Of a stretch of 27,458 bases of DNA, positions 5,724 through 11,877 are shown piece by piece. The position numbers and the translations under genes are program-made. The stretch comes from a virus. Every line of letters starts with the position of its first letter. Position 1 is the first letter of the stretch. The DNA lies in the IMG/VR virus record IMGVR_UViG_3300048589_001621, positions 1 to 27,458 of that record; one strand, 5' to 3'. The notes under the pieces were generated by a model. That model ran no database searches. It had not been told where the DNA came from and saw only the letters and a list, made by a program, of their open reading frames with translations.

Positions 5724-5810
5724 CCCCTCTTTCCGGAAGACGAGTAGCGGCAGTGGTGGTGGTGGCGGGAGTGCCGGACGAGGTCCGCGGAGTTGATGCA
5801 GGGTGCGTGC

Positions 5811-6320
5811 ATGACTCCGACGACGAAGCCATTCTGGCAAAGCAAGACGGTGTGGGTGCAGGTGCTGGCGGTGCTCAGCATGTTGATTCCCGCGGTGGGT
5901 GCCTGGGTGGCATCCAACCCGGTCGAGTTCGTGGCCGTGCTGGCCGCGGTCAACACCGTGGTGCGCTTCGCGACCAGCGGGAAGGTTTCGATTTTCCAGG
6001 ACGACAGTGCCAATGATAGCGGAGGGAAATCCGGCGGCGGCTCCGGGGGGAGCTGGCTGCTGGCCATGATGGCGACGGCAGCAGGAGGGCTTTCCATGGC
6101 TGGTGCGCTCCTGCTGTCGTCGTGCGTGGTCGGCGTGGATGACGCGGGCAACTACTCGCTGCGGCCGGATCCGAACACGGTGGACGTGGCGCTCAAGTAT
6201 CTGATCCGCCACGAAGATGATGACGCGAAGTCCGGGATGACGCGCTGGACCTATCACGACCCCGCGACCGGCGAGCTGATCCCCGAGGAGGACTATGCGG
6301 CCTGGGGAATCAAGCCGTGA
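5811..6320 (+). CDS. Holin-like protein with lipoprotein-like C-terminal half
   Basis: From ATG 5811 the protein has 169 residues; an in-frame ATG at 5796 would add five. Residues 13-33 (TVWVQVLAVLSMLIPAVGAW) and 37-55 (PVEFVAVLAAVNTVVRFAT) are two transmembrane helices. They resemble small phage membrane proteins of holin type that carry a 'N.v.RF.T...i' ending. After a Ser/Gly/Asp linker, residues 82-105 form a third hydrophobic stretch ending LSMAGALLLSSC, which looks like a lipobox. The rest (VGVDDAGNYSLRPDPNTVDV onward) is soluble and acidic. Gene order (before the amidase) supports a lysis role. The second half could be made separately from the internal ATGs near 6065 as an outer-membrane spanin-like lipoprotein. 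That is inference. Confidence 0.6.
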   Translation: MTPTTKPFWQSKTVWVQVLAVLSMLIPAVGAWVASNPVEFVAVLAAVNTVVRFATSGKVSIFQDDSANDSGGKSGGGSGGSWLLAMMATAAGGLSMAGALLLSSCVVGVDDAGNYSLRPDPNTVDVALKYLIRHEDDDAKSGMTRWTYHDPATGELIPEEDYAAWGIKP

Positions 6321-6353
6321 AGTGCCGAGTGATCAGTGAGCAGTGATCAGTGG
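6318..6353. repeat. GTGATCA heptamer repeat before the endolysin gene
   Basis: TGAAGTGCCGAGTGATCAGT continues into GTGAGCAGTGATCAGTG, an imperfect (GTGATCA)n array. The TGA stop of the holin-like gene is its first triplet. A 22-bp stretch is identical to the start of the array at 15586-15607, 9.3 kb away. Confidence 0.85.
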
Positions 6354-6367
6354 CAGAAATTTCAGAG

Positions 6368-6431
6368 AGGGAGGGACGGGGCTTGGTGACCGAGTGACTG
6401 CCGGAGTGCAGATCCCAAAGCCCTCCCTCCT
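6368..6431 (+). other. Potential hairpin in the endolysin leader
   Basis: AGGGAGGG plus GGGCTT (6368-6384, three bases bulged) can pair with AAGCCC plus TCCCTCCT (6418-6431), across a loop of about 33 nt. It ends 17 bp before the endolysin ATG. The purine-rich left arm resembles a Shine-Dalgarno but would be hidden in the stem. It could tune endolysin expression; there is no T tract. Confidence 0.35.
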
Positions 6432-6448
6432 GCTCTAACAAGACGACC

Positions 6449-7132
6449 ATGAAGAATCCATCCATCACCCTGGATCCCGGCCACGGCGGGAAGGACAGTG
6501 GCGCGGTCGGGCCAAGGGGCCTGCGCGAGAAGGACGTGGCGCTGGAGGTGTGCCGCCGGCTGGGCATGATGCTGGCGGCCTCCGGGGTGGACGTGACGCT
6601 GACCCGCGGGGACGACCGCTTTCTGGAACTGCACGAGCGGGCGGCGGTGGCCAACAAGGCTGGGACGGACCTGTTCCTTTCGATCCACTGCAACTCCGGG
6701 CCGCCGGGACAAGGCGATGGCTTCGAGGTTTTCACCACTCCGGGCAAGACGGCGGCGGATGCCTTCGCCACGGATCTGTTTCTGGAATACGCGCGGATGT
6801 TCCCGAACAAGCGGAAGCGCGTGGACGACCGCGATGGCGATCCGGACAAAGAGGCCAACTTCGCGGTGATCCGGCTGGCGAAAATGCCGGCCGCGCTCTT
6901 CGAGCTGGAGTTCATCCACACCGGGCCGGGCGAGGCATTCCTGGAGAACTCCCTGAATCATATCTCCATGGCCGAAGCGCTGTGCGACGGGGTGCTGCGG
7001 CACCTGCGCATCTCTGCCGGACCATCCAAGCCGGCTGAAGCCGGCGCTCCATCCACGCCGCCGAAGCGGACGCTGAAGCAGCAGCTGCGCGCGCTGTCCA
7101 CCGAACTCGCCAACCTGGCCGAGGAAGCATGA
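6449..7132 (+). CDS. N-acetylmuramoyl-L-alanine amidase endolysin (Amidase_3)
   Basis: The 227-residue protein is an Amidase_3-type zinc hydrolase that would cut the amide bond between N-acetylmuramic acid and the stem peptide. Visible family motifs are LDPGHGGKDSGAVG (zinc ligand His12), REKDVAL (ligand Glu27), FLSIHCN (ligand His80) and LFELEFIHT, where Glu152 takes the place of the catalytic Glu in the usual 'vElgF'. The domain fills residues 4-185. A Pro/Ala linker and a helical C-terminal tail (TLKQQLRALSTELANLAEEA) follow; the tail may oligomerise. No signal peptide or cell-wall-binding domain is visible, so release should depend on the holin-like protein upstream. The ATG is preceded by ACGACC, as in several other genes here. 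Part of the linker is encoded by a palindromic repeat (7028-7050). Confidence 0.92.
   Translation: MKNPSITLDPGHGGKDSGAVGPRGLREKDVALEVCRRLGMMLAASGVDVTLTRGDDRFLELHERAAVANKAGTDLFLSIHCNSGPPGQGDGFEVFTTPGKTAADAFATDLFLEYARMFPNKRKRVDDRDGDPDKEANFAVIRLAKMPAALFELEFIHTGPGEAFLENSLNHISMAEALCDGVLRHLRISAGPSKPAEAGAPSTPPKRTLKQQLRALSTELANLAEEA
7028..7050. repeat. GCCGGC-TGAA-GCCGGC repeat inside the endolysin gene
   Basis: AAGCCGGCTGAAGCCGGCGC followed by TCC contains two GCCGGC hexamers that are self-complementary and pair across TGAA. It encodes KPAEAGAP in the linker of the amidase. I recall near-identical strings as dispersed repeats in Verrucomicrobiota and Planctomycetota genomes; that memory is not checked. 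Confidence 0.6.
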
Positions 7133-7356
7133 GCGAAGGCCGGGACATCTACGCCGCGGTGAAGGGCGACATGGTGGCGCTGGAGGATCTGCCGGACGGC
7201 GACCTCCGGCAGTTGCTGGGTCACCTCGGCCGCAAGGGCAAGACCTGCGGCAACGCCGGCCGGATCTGGGGCGAGGCGATCGCGGAGGCGACGGTGCGGT
7301 TCATGAAAGCCAAGACTCAAGACCTGAAGACTCAAGACTCAAGACCGGAAGCATGA
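7129..7356 (+). CDS. Small hypothetical protein with repeat-encoded tail
   Basis: The 75-residue protein starts MSEGRDIYAAVKGDMVAL. It has an acidic turn (LEDLPDGDLRQLLGHLGRKG) and a helix (IWGEAIAEATVRFMKAK). The final residues KTQDLKTQDSRPEA come from an AAGACTC heptamer array (7312-7344), so the tail is probably not functional. The ATG overlaps the amidase stop by four bases, and its own stop overlaps the next ATG by four. It therefore sits in a tightly coupled chain at the lysis-to-packaging border, where Mu-type phages carry small poorly conserved genes. No family is recognised. Confidence 0.6.
   Translation: MSEGRDIYAAVKGDMVALEDLPDGDLRQLLGHLGRKGKTCGNAGRIWGEAIAEATVRFMKAKTQDLKTQDSRPEA
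7312..7344. repeat. AAGACTC heptamer repeat at a gene end
   Basis: AAGACTC, AAGACCTG, AAGACTC, AAGACTC and AAGACCG follow each other at 7-8 bp spacing. The array lies within the last codons of the 75-aa gene and stops 9 bp before the next ATG. A related short array (ACAAGAC, TTCAAGACAC) is at 18487-18511. Confidence 0.8.
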
Positions 7357-7826
7357 TCCCCCTTCTAACACTCCTTCTTTCACAAGCGGACCCGACCATC
7401 TCCGGCGCGTGGGCGTTGAAATTGGTGGCGGCTATTTTCTCGGGACTCGGCGTGCTGGTGACCGCGGCGTGGCTCGCCTACAAGCGCGGGCAGGCGGCTC
7501 CCTCCATGGAGACCACGATCAAGGCCCCGGTGCCGGTGGTGACGGTGCAGAGCGCCCCGCGCTGGGCGACGCACGACGAGATGGCGGCGGTGGCGGCCGA
7601 GGTCGCGGAGCTGCGGGAGGACGTGGACAAGAAGCTGGACAAGCTGCTGGCCGGCCAGGCCGAGGAACGGAAGGTGGCCCGCGAGGCGCTGGGGAAAGTC
7701 CACCAGCGGAGCGACAAGAACGCGGAGGCGCTGGCGGAGCTGAAGGGCGAGCTGCACGGGCTGAGCCGGAACGTCGAGCGACTGCTCACGATCGCGACCA
7801 CCCAAACGAAAACCACCGGACGCTGA
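7353..7826 (+). CDS. Mu gp25-like membrane-anchored coiled-coil protein
   Basis: The protein has 157 residues. A hydrophobic segment near residues 22-43 (LKLVAAIFSGLGVLVTAAWL) is followed by basic residues (YKRGQ). From residue 75 to the end comes a long coiled coil (MAAVAAEVAELREDVDKKLD, KLLAGQAEERKVAREALGKV and onward). This layout fits the DUF2730 proteins found just before the small terminase in Mu-type phages, and the position here is the same. Membrane-anchored coiled coils near endolysins can also be inner-membrane spanins, so that reading stays open. The ATG overlaps the previous stop (ATGA). I see no catalytic residues. Confidence 0.6.
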   Translation: MIPLLTLLLSQADPTISGAWALKLVAAIFSGLGVLVTAAWLAYKRGQAAPSMETTIKAPVPVVTVQSAPRWATHDEMAAVAAEVAELREDVDKKLDKLLAGQAEERKVAREALGKVHQRSDKNAEALAELKGELHGLSRNVERLLTIATTQTKTTGR

Positions 7827-7832
7827 ACGACC

Positions 7833-8063
7833 ATGGAGATCCCGATCCTCACCGAACTGGAAAGCGCTCACCCGCGGCTGCTGAAGCGAACGACGCTGGA
7901 AGCCGGCGTGAGGATCGCGACGGACGGCTTCACCAAGACCGCCTTCGACCGAGCGCTGGTGACGCTGGAAGACAAAGGACAGATCCGCATCCAGGCCGGG
8001 GAGGACGTGCAGCGCGTGTCCATCACCGCCGAGGGCCTGAACCGACTCGCCGACTCCCGATGA
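7833..8063 (+). CDS. Small winged-helix protein of the packaging region
   Basis: The 76-residue protein starts MEIPILTELESAHPRLLK. Helices RTTLEAGVRIATDGFTKTAF and DRALVTLEDKGQIRIQAGED, plus a C-terminal VQRVSITAEGLNRLADSR, form a typical winged helix: 'al..Le..G.i.......v...T..G...l'. It lies between the gp25-like and gp27-like genes, where Mu-type phages encode a small gp26-type protein. A DNA-binding role in packaging or regulation is likely; specificity is unknown. The ATG is preceded by ACGACC. Confidence 0.65.
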   Translation: MEIPILTELESAHPRLLKRTTLEAGVRIATDGFTKTAFDRALVTLEDKGQIRIQAGEDVQRVSITAEGLNRLADSR

Positions 8064-8066
8064 ACC

Positions 8067-8591
8067 ATGAGCGAAAAGAAGCCACGAGCCGACAGCAAGC
8101 TGGACGCCATGCCGGAAAGCCGGGTGCTGGAGCTGCGGGACATGCTGCTGGCGAGCAAGGCGCACAAGGAAATCCACTCATGGCTTTTCTCCGAGTGTGG
8201 CGTCACGGTCGACTCCTCGGCGCTCACGCGATTCTACAAGCGGCATTGTGCGCCGGTGATCCGGGAGCGCCGGCAGTTCAGCGTGGTGAAGGCGGAAGCG
8301 CTGGGCTCCGCCATGGCGAAGGACCCGGTGACCTGGGACGACAAGATCGTGGAGCGGACGAAGCAGCTCGCGTTCGAGTTCCTGAGCGAGGACGCGCCGG
8401 ATCCGGAGGCGATCAAGGCGCTGCTCGATGCGCTGACCAAGGCGAACAAGCAGGCGCTGGACCGCGAGAAGTTCGAGGAGGCGAAGCGCAAGGCGCTGCT
8501 GGCGGACAAGGCGAAGGAGGTCAGCGACGACACCGCGCTGAGCGCGGAGGAGAAACAGGCGCGGCTGAAACAGATCTTCGGAATGGGCTGA
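8067..8591 (+). CDS. Small terminase subunit, Mu gp27-like (DUF3486)
   Basis: The 174-residue protein starts MSEKKPRADSKLDAMPES. Its N-terminal third holds an HTH-like region (RVLELRDMLLASKAHKEIHS, then WLFSECGVTVDSSALTRFYK). This is the pattern of DUF3486/Mu gp27 proteins, where a 'lp......i...L.....t..eI...l...g..vs.sal.R' module recognises DNA. A long helical part (residues 75-174) would oligomerise, and the C-terminus ends ARLKQIFGMG. It overlaps the large terminase by one base (TGATG). The known family role is DNA recognition for headful packaging. The assignment rests mainly on order and HTH layout. Confidence 0.75.
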   Translation: MSEKKPRADSKLDAMPESRVLELRDMLLASKAHKEIHSWLFSECGVTVDSSALTRFYKRHCAPVIRERRQFSVVKAEALGSAMAKDPVTWDDKIVERTKQLAFEFLSEDAPDPEAIKALLDALTKANKQALDREKFEEAKRKALLADKAKEVSDDTALSAEEKQARLKQIFGMG

Positions 8592-10117
8592 TGAGCGATC
8601 CCAAGAAAGACGCGATCGAGCAACTGCGCTGCCAGGTGGCCGAGGCCAACCGGGCGGCGAAGGCCAATCCGCTGTGGGAGATGGGGACCGACGAGCTGGC
8701 TCCCCTGGTGGAGAAGCACGAGATCGGGGCCACCTACTCCGGCTGGGAAAATCCCTACCCGTCCGGAGATCCGCGCTCGCTGCTGCTGGAGTATCAGTTC
8801 GTCCCCTTCCACGACCGCAGCCGCTTCAAGATCCAGATCCAGAGCCGGCAGACCGGCAAGGACTTCACCATGGAGGGCGAGGCGGTCGAGGACTGCCAGG
8901 CACGGACTACCGAATGGATGATTGCCGCGCCGAGCGAGCGCCAGTCGCTGGACTCGCTGGACCAGGCCAAGCTCTGGGCGGAGGCGTGGGAACTCCACAT
9001 CCGCGACATCATCGAAGAGCGCGAAGGCAACACCTCGCAGCACCTGCTGAAGTCCGCGGAGATCCTTTTCGAGAACGGTGCCAAGATGCGTGCAGTGCCG
9101 GGCAAGCCGGACACGGTGCGTGGGAAGAGCGCCAATGTCATCCTGACCGAGTTCGATTTCTTCGAGGACCCGTCCGGCACTTGGAGGGCCATCCTGCCCT
9201 CCATCACAAATCCGCTGCGCGGCGGCGAGAAGAAGGTCCGGATCGGCACGACGCCGAACGGCGCGGGCAGCGCGGCCCACAAGATCATGACCAAGGGCGA
9301 TAGCCCGAAGATGAAGTGGAGCCGCCACCTGGTGACCATCTATCACGCGGTGCTGATGGGCCTGCCGGTGGACGTGGAGGCGATCAAGGAAGCGCTGGAT
9401 GATCCGGACGGCTTCGACCAGGAGTTCCTCTGCAAGTTCCTGGACACGGTGAACGTGCTGCTGCCCTACGAGCTGATCGCGCTGGCGGAGAGCATGGAGG
9501 CGACGGAGAGCTGGAGCCTGGCGGACTCCCTGACGGCGCAGCAGACCTTCCTGGGAATCGACTTCGGCCGGGTGAGCGACCCGACCGTCTGCTGGACGCT
9601 CCAGCGGGTGGGCGACATCCTGTGGACGCGCGAGGTGCTGGTGCTGGAGGACACGAGCACGCCGGAGCAGTTCCAGATCCTGAGCGACCGGATCAAGGGA
9701 GCGAACCGGACCTGCTTCGACTACACGGGGCCGGGCATCGGCCTGGGTGACCTGATGGTGAAGGACCACGGCCAGTGGAAGCCGGAGGCCCACACGTTCG
9801 GGCGGGTGGAGCTGTGCACCTTCACTTCCAAGTTCAAGCGGGAGCTGTTCCCGAAGCTGCGGCAGGCCTTCGTGGCCCCGACCAAGCTGCGGATCCCGGT
9901 CTCCACGGTGATCCGCGAGGACCTGCACGAGATGAAGCAGGTGATCCGGAACGGGGAATATTCCTACTGGGCCGCCCGGACCAAGGAAGGCCACTCCGAC
10001 CGCTGCACGGCGCTGGCCCTGGCGGTCCGCGCGGCGGAGGGCGGGAGCGCTCCTTTCGCCTACGCGCCGGTGGCACGGCTGAACCCCACGAACCGGAGGA
10101 AAGGCCGCGGATTGTGA
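8591..10117 (+). CDS. terL: Large terminase subunit, Mu gp28-like
   Basis: The protein has 508 residues and combines an ATPase and an RNase H-like nuclease. The ATPase shows Q motif-like YQFVPFHDRSRF, a Walker A-type SRQTGKD (residues 85-91) and a Walker B region NVILTEFDF (182-190), where the usual Asp-Glu pair reads Thr-Glu. The coupling motif IGTTPNG is at 218-224. The nuclease shows FLGIDFGRVSDP with Asp324, CFDYTG with Asp377 and HSD with Asp470, the three acidic metal ligands expected. It powers DNA translocation into the prohead and cuts DNA. Size and motifs agree with Mu gp28/FluMu-type terminases. The start is ATG at 8591, overlapping the small-subunit stop, as the motifs begin well inside. 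Confidence 0.93.
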   Translation: MSDPKKDAIEQLRCQVAEANRAAKANPLWEMGTDELAPLVEKHEIGATYSGWENPYPSGDPRSLLLEYQFVPFHDRSRFKIQIQSRQTGKDFTMEGEAVEDCQARTTEWMIAAPSERQSLDSLDQAKLWAEAWELHIRDIIEEREGNTSQHLLKSAEILFENGAKMRAVPGKPDTVRGKSANVILTEFDFFEDPSGTWRAILPSITNPLRGGEKKVRIGTTPNGAGSAAHKIMTKGDSPKMKWSRHLVTIYHAVLMGLPVDVEAIKEALDDPDGFDQEFLCKFLDTVNVLLPYELIALAESMEATESWSLADSLTAQQTFLGIDFGRVSDPTVCWTLQRVGDILWTREVLVLEDTSTPEQFQILSDRIKGANRTCFDYTGPGIGLGDLMVKDHGQWKPEAHTFGRVELCTFTSKFKRELFPKLRQAFVAPTKLRIPVSTVIREDLHEMKQVIRNGEYSYWAARTKEGHSDRCTALALAVRAAEGGSAPFAYAPVARLNPTNRRKGRGL

Positions 10118-10119
10118 AG

Positions 10120-10260
10120 ATGCCTTTAAAATCGATTTTAAAGGGGGCTTCTCCGCGGAGCGCCCCGACACCCGCGATTTCCCCGCCGACGCGCGGGAGG
10201 GGCTTGCAGCGCCATGCACGGGGCCACTCCGGCGGCCCTCAAGAAGGAGGTGAGGCATGA
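10120..10260 (+). CDS. Doubtful small ORF between terminase and portal
   Basis: An ATG at 10120 opens a 46-codon frame that ends in a TGA overlapping the portal ATG by four bases. The product (MPLKSILKGASPRSAPTPAI, then SPPTRGRGLQRHARGHSG...) is basic and Pro/Gly/Arg-rich, without a recognisable fold, and its first codons are the 22-bp palindrome. A Shine-Dalgarno-like AAGGAGG near its end serves the portal. It may be only a transcribed spacer with palindromes, or a leader peptide that couples translation to the portal. I favour the spacer. Confidence 0.3.
   Translation: MPLKSILKGASPRSAPTPAISPPTRGRGLQRHARGHSGGPQEGGEA
10123..10166. repeat. 22-bp perfect palindrome plus a second dyad
   Basis: CCTTTAAAATC and GATTTTAAAGG (10123-10144) form a perfect 22-bp palindrome, strikingly AT-rich in a GC-rich genome. 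Just after it, GGGGC (10144-10148) pairs with GCCCC (10162-10166) around the self-complementary CTCCGCGGAG (10151-10160). The block lies 5 bp after the terminase stop. It looks like an inserted repeat or a processing/attenuation site; no T tract follows. Confidence 0.85.
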
Positions 10261-11864
10261 GGCCCTTCACCGGCATTCTGGACCCGTCCGGGCGGGTGGT
10301 TTCGGCGGAGCGCGTGAGGCTGGACAAGCAGACGCGGTTCAACCCGCTGGCGGACTGGACGCCGGACGTGCTGACGCGGCAGCTATCCGCCTGGGCGCGG
10401 GGGGACATCAAGGAGCTGGCGTGGGTGATGGAGTGGCTGGAAACCCACGACGACACGATCAGCGCGGTGGCCCCGAAGGCGAAGAGCGCGGTGTCCCGAC
10501 ACGGCTTCGACACGGTGCTGGTGGACGAGATCCCGGAAGGGCTGGAACAACTGGCGGAAGACCAGCGCGGGGTGCTGCGGAATTTCTACGACGCGATCGA
10601 GGCCCGCCATGCCATCGACCTGGACATGGAGGGCGGCTTCCGACTGCTGGTGTCCCAGGTGATGGACGGGCACGGGAAGGGCTACGCGACGCATCACCTG
10701 GTGTGGAAGCGGACCGCGGCCGGCCTGCGGCTGGAGACGGTGCAGGTGCCGCTGTGGTTCTGGGAGGCGACGGAAGGCGCGCTGCGGTTCCTGCCGGGAA
10801 TCGGCGCGAGCCGGGGAATCGACCGGAACGAGCTGGGCGGACCGTCCGCGTGGATGGTGGCACGCGGGCGCGGGGTGATGACGGCCTGCGCGATCGCGCG
10901 GATGTTCAAGCAGATCCCGCTGCAAGACTGGCTGACCTATTGCGACCGCCACGGGATGCCCGCCTTCGTCGGCAAGACGGCGGCGGCGAAGGGCAGCAGC
11001 GGGTGGAACGATCTCTACGACGCGGTGACGAACATCGGCAGCGAGTTCGGCGCGGTGATGAACACGGGCGACAGCATCGACGTGCTGAACCTGACGAGCC
11101 AGGGCGAGCTGCCTTACGAAAAGCTCGTGGACCGGATGGACCGGGCCTGCGTGCTGCTGTGGCGCGGCGGCGACCTGGGGACGCTGTCCCGCGACAGCGG
11201 CGTGGGGGCGAATCCCCAGGGCGAGGAAACCGACGATCTGGACGCGGACAACGCGGCCTGGGTGAGCGAGACGCTGGACCGGAACCTTTCCCGGCGGGTG
11301 CTGGACTACCACTTCGGCAGCGGCGTGCCGCAGCTCGCGAAGCTGGTGCTGCGGACCAAGACCCGCGAGAACATCACCCAGGATCTGGCCGTCCTCCAGG
11401 CCTTCAAGGGCATGGGCGAGCGGGTCTCGCGGAGCTGGGCGGCCGGGAAGTTCAACGTGGTGCTGGCGGACCAGGGCGACGAGGCGCTGGGCGACACGGC
11501 CGCGCCGCCGGCAACGGTGCGGGCCGCGCCGGCCGCGCCGGTGGACGCGCGCAACATCTCCGCGGACTACCGGGCGCTGCTGGAGACATCCCTGGCGAAG
11601 GCGGTGGGCGTGCGGACGGCGGTGCTGGCCCCCATCCAGCCGGTGATCGACCGGCTGGCGGCGGCCTCGCGGGATGCCCGCATGGACGACGCGGCCTTCC
11701 TGCAACTCGTGGAAGAGGCGGCGGAGTCGCTGCCGGAACTCTTCGACCCGGCCCAGGCGGCCGAGCTGGCTGACGAGCTGGAGGCGGCGCTGGGGACGGC
11801 GGTGCTCCAGGGGACGCGGGACGCTCTGAGGGAAAACGCTGAAACGCTGAAAACTGAAAGCTGA
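10257..11864 (+). CDS. Portal protein, Mu gp29-like (DUF935)
   Basis: The protein has 535 residues and matches the DUF935/Mu gp29 portal layout. It has an N-terminal arm (TRQLSAWARGDIKELAWVME), a core with 'FRLLVSQVMDGHGKGYATHH' and 'VWKRTAAGLRLETVQVPLWF', and the conserved-looking LQDWLTYCDRHGMPAFVGK. A helical crown-and-stem part (NIGSEFGAVMNTGDSIDVLN) follows, and a C-terminal helical extension (residues 440-535) ends near FLQLVEEAAESLPELFDP. Twelve copies would form the DNA-entry ring at the head vertex and bind the terminase. The ATG at 10257 has a good Shine-Dalgarno (AAGGAGG) and overlaps the stop of the doubtful small ORF. Its final codons, NAETLKTES, are read from the heptamer repeat that follows, so the very C-terminus is probably repeat-derived. 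Confidence 0.88.
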   Translation: MRPFTGILDPSGRVVSAERVRLDKQTRFNPLADWTPDVLTRQLSAWARGDIKELAWVMEWLETHDDTISAVAPKAKSAVSRHGFDTVLVDEIPEGLEQLAEDQRGVLRNFYDAIEARHAIDLDMEGGFRLLVSQVMDGHGKGYATHHLVWKRTAAGLRLETVQVPLWFWEATEGALRFLPGIGASRGIDRNELGGPSAWMVARGRGVMTACAIARMFKQIPLQDWLTYCDRHGMPAFVGKTAAAKGSSGWNDLYDAVTNIGSEFGAVMNTGDSIDVLNLTSQGELPYEKLVDRMDRACVLLWRGGDLGTLSRDSGVGANPQGEETDDLDADNAAWVSETLDRNLSRRVLDYHFGSGVPQLAKLVLRTKTRENITQDLAVLQAFKGMGERVSRSWAAGKFNVVLADQGDEALGDTAAPPATVRAAPAAPVDARNISADYRALLETSLAKAVGVRTAVLAPIQPVIDRLAAASRDARMDDAAFLQLVEEAAESLPELFDPAQAAELADELEAALGTAVLQGTRDALRENAETLKTES

Positions 11865-11867
11865 AAT
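11833..11867. repeat. GCTGAAA heptamer repeat at the portal gene end
   Basis: Units CGCTGAAA, CGCTGAAA, ACTGAAA and GCTGAAA at 7-8 bp spacing run through the last portal codons. The portal stop TGA (11862-11864) is part of the last unit. The protease start follows 10 bp later. Confidence 0.85.
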
Positions 11868-11877
11868 TTTGAAGACG

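Noticed and set aside
7409-8590. A plus-strand frame joined to the terminase upstream of 8591
   Set aside because: The upstream part is out-of-frame translation of the gp25-, gp26- and gp27-type genes. The terminase motifs start after ATG 8591.
10123-10144. The 22-bp palindrome as an intrinsic terminator
   Set aside because: It has no loop, is AT-rich, and is followed by G residues rather than a T tract.
8234-10513. A 759-codon minus-strand open frame opposite the terminase genes
   Set aside because: It is Arg/Pro/His/Leu-rich antisense sequence of GC-rich genes, overlaps three well-supported genes on the other strand, and has no recognisable domain.
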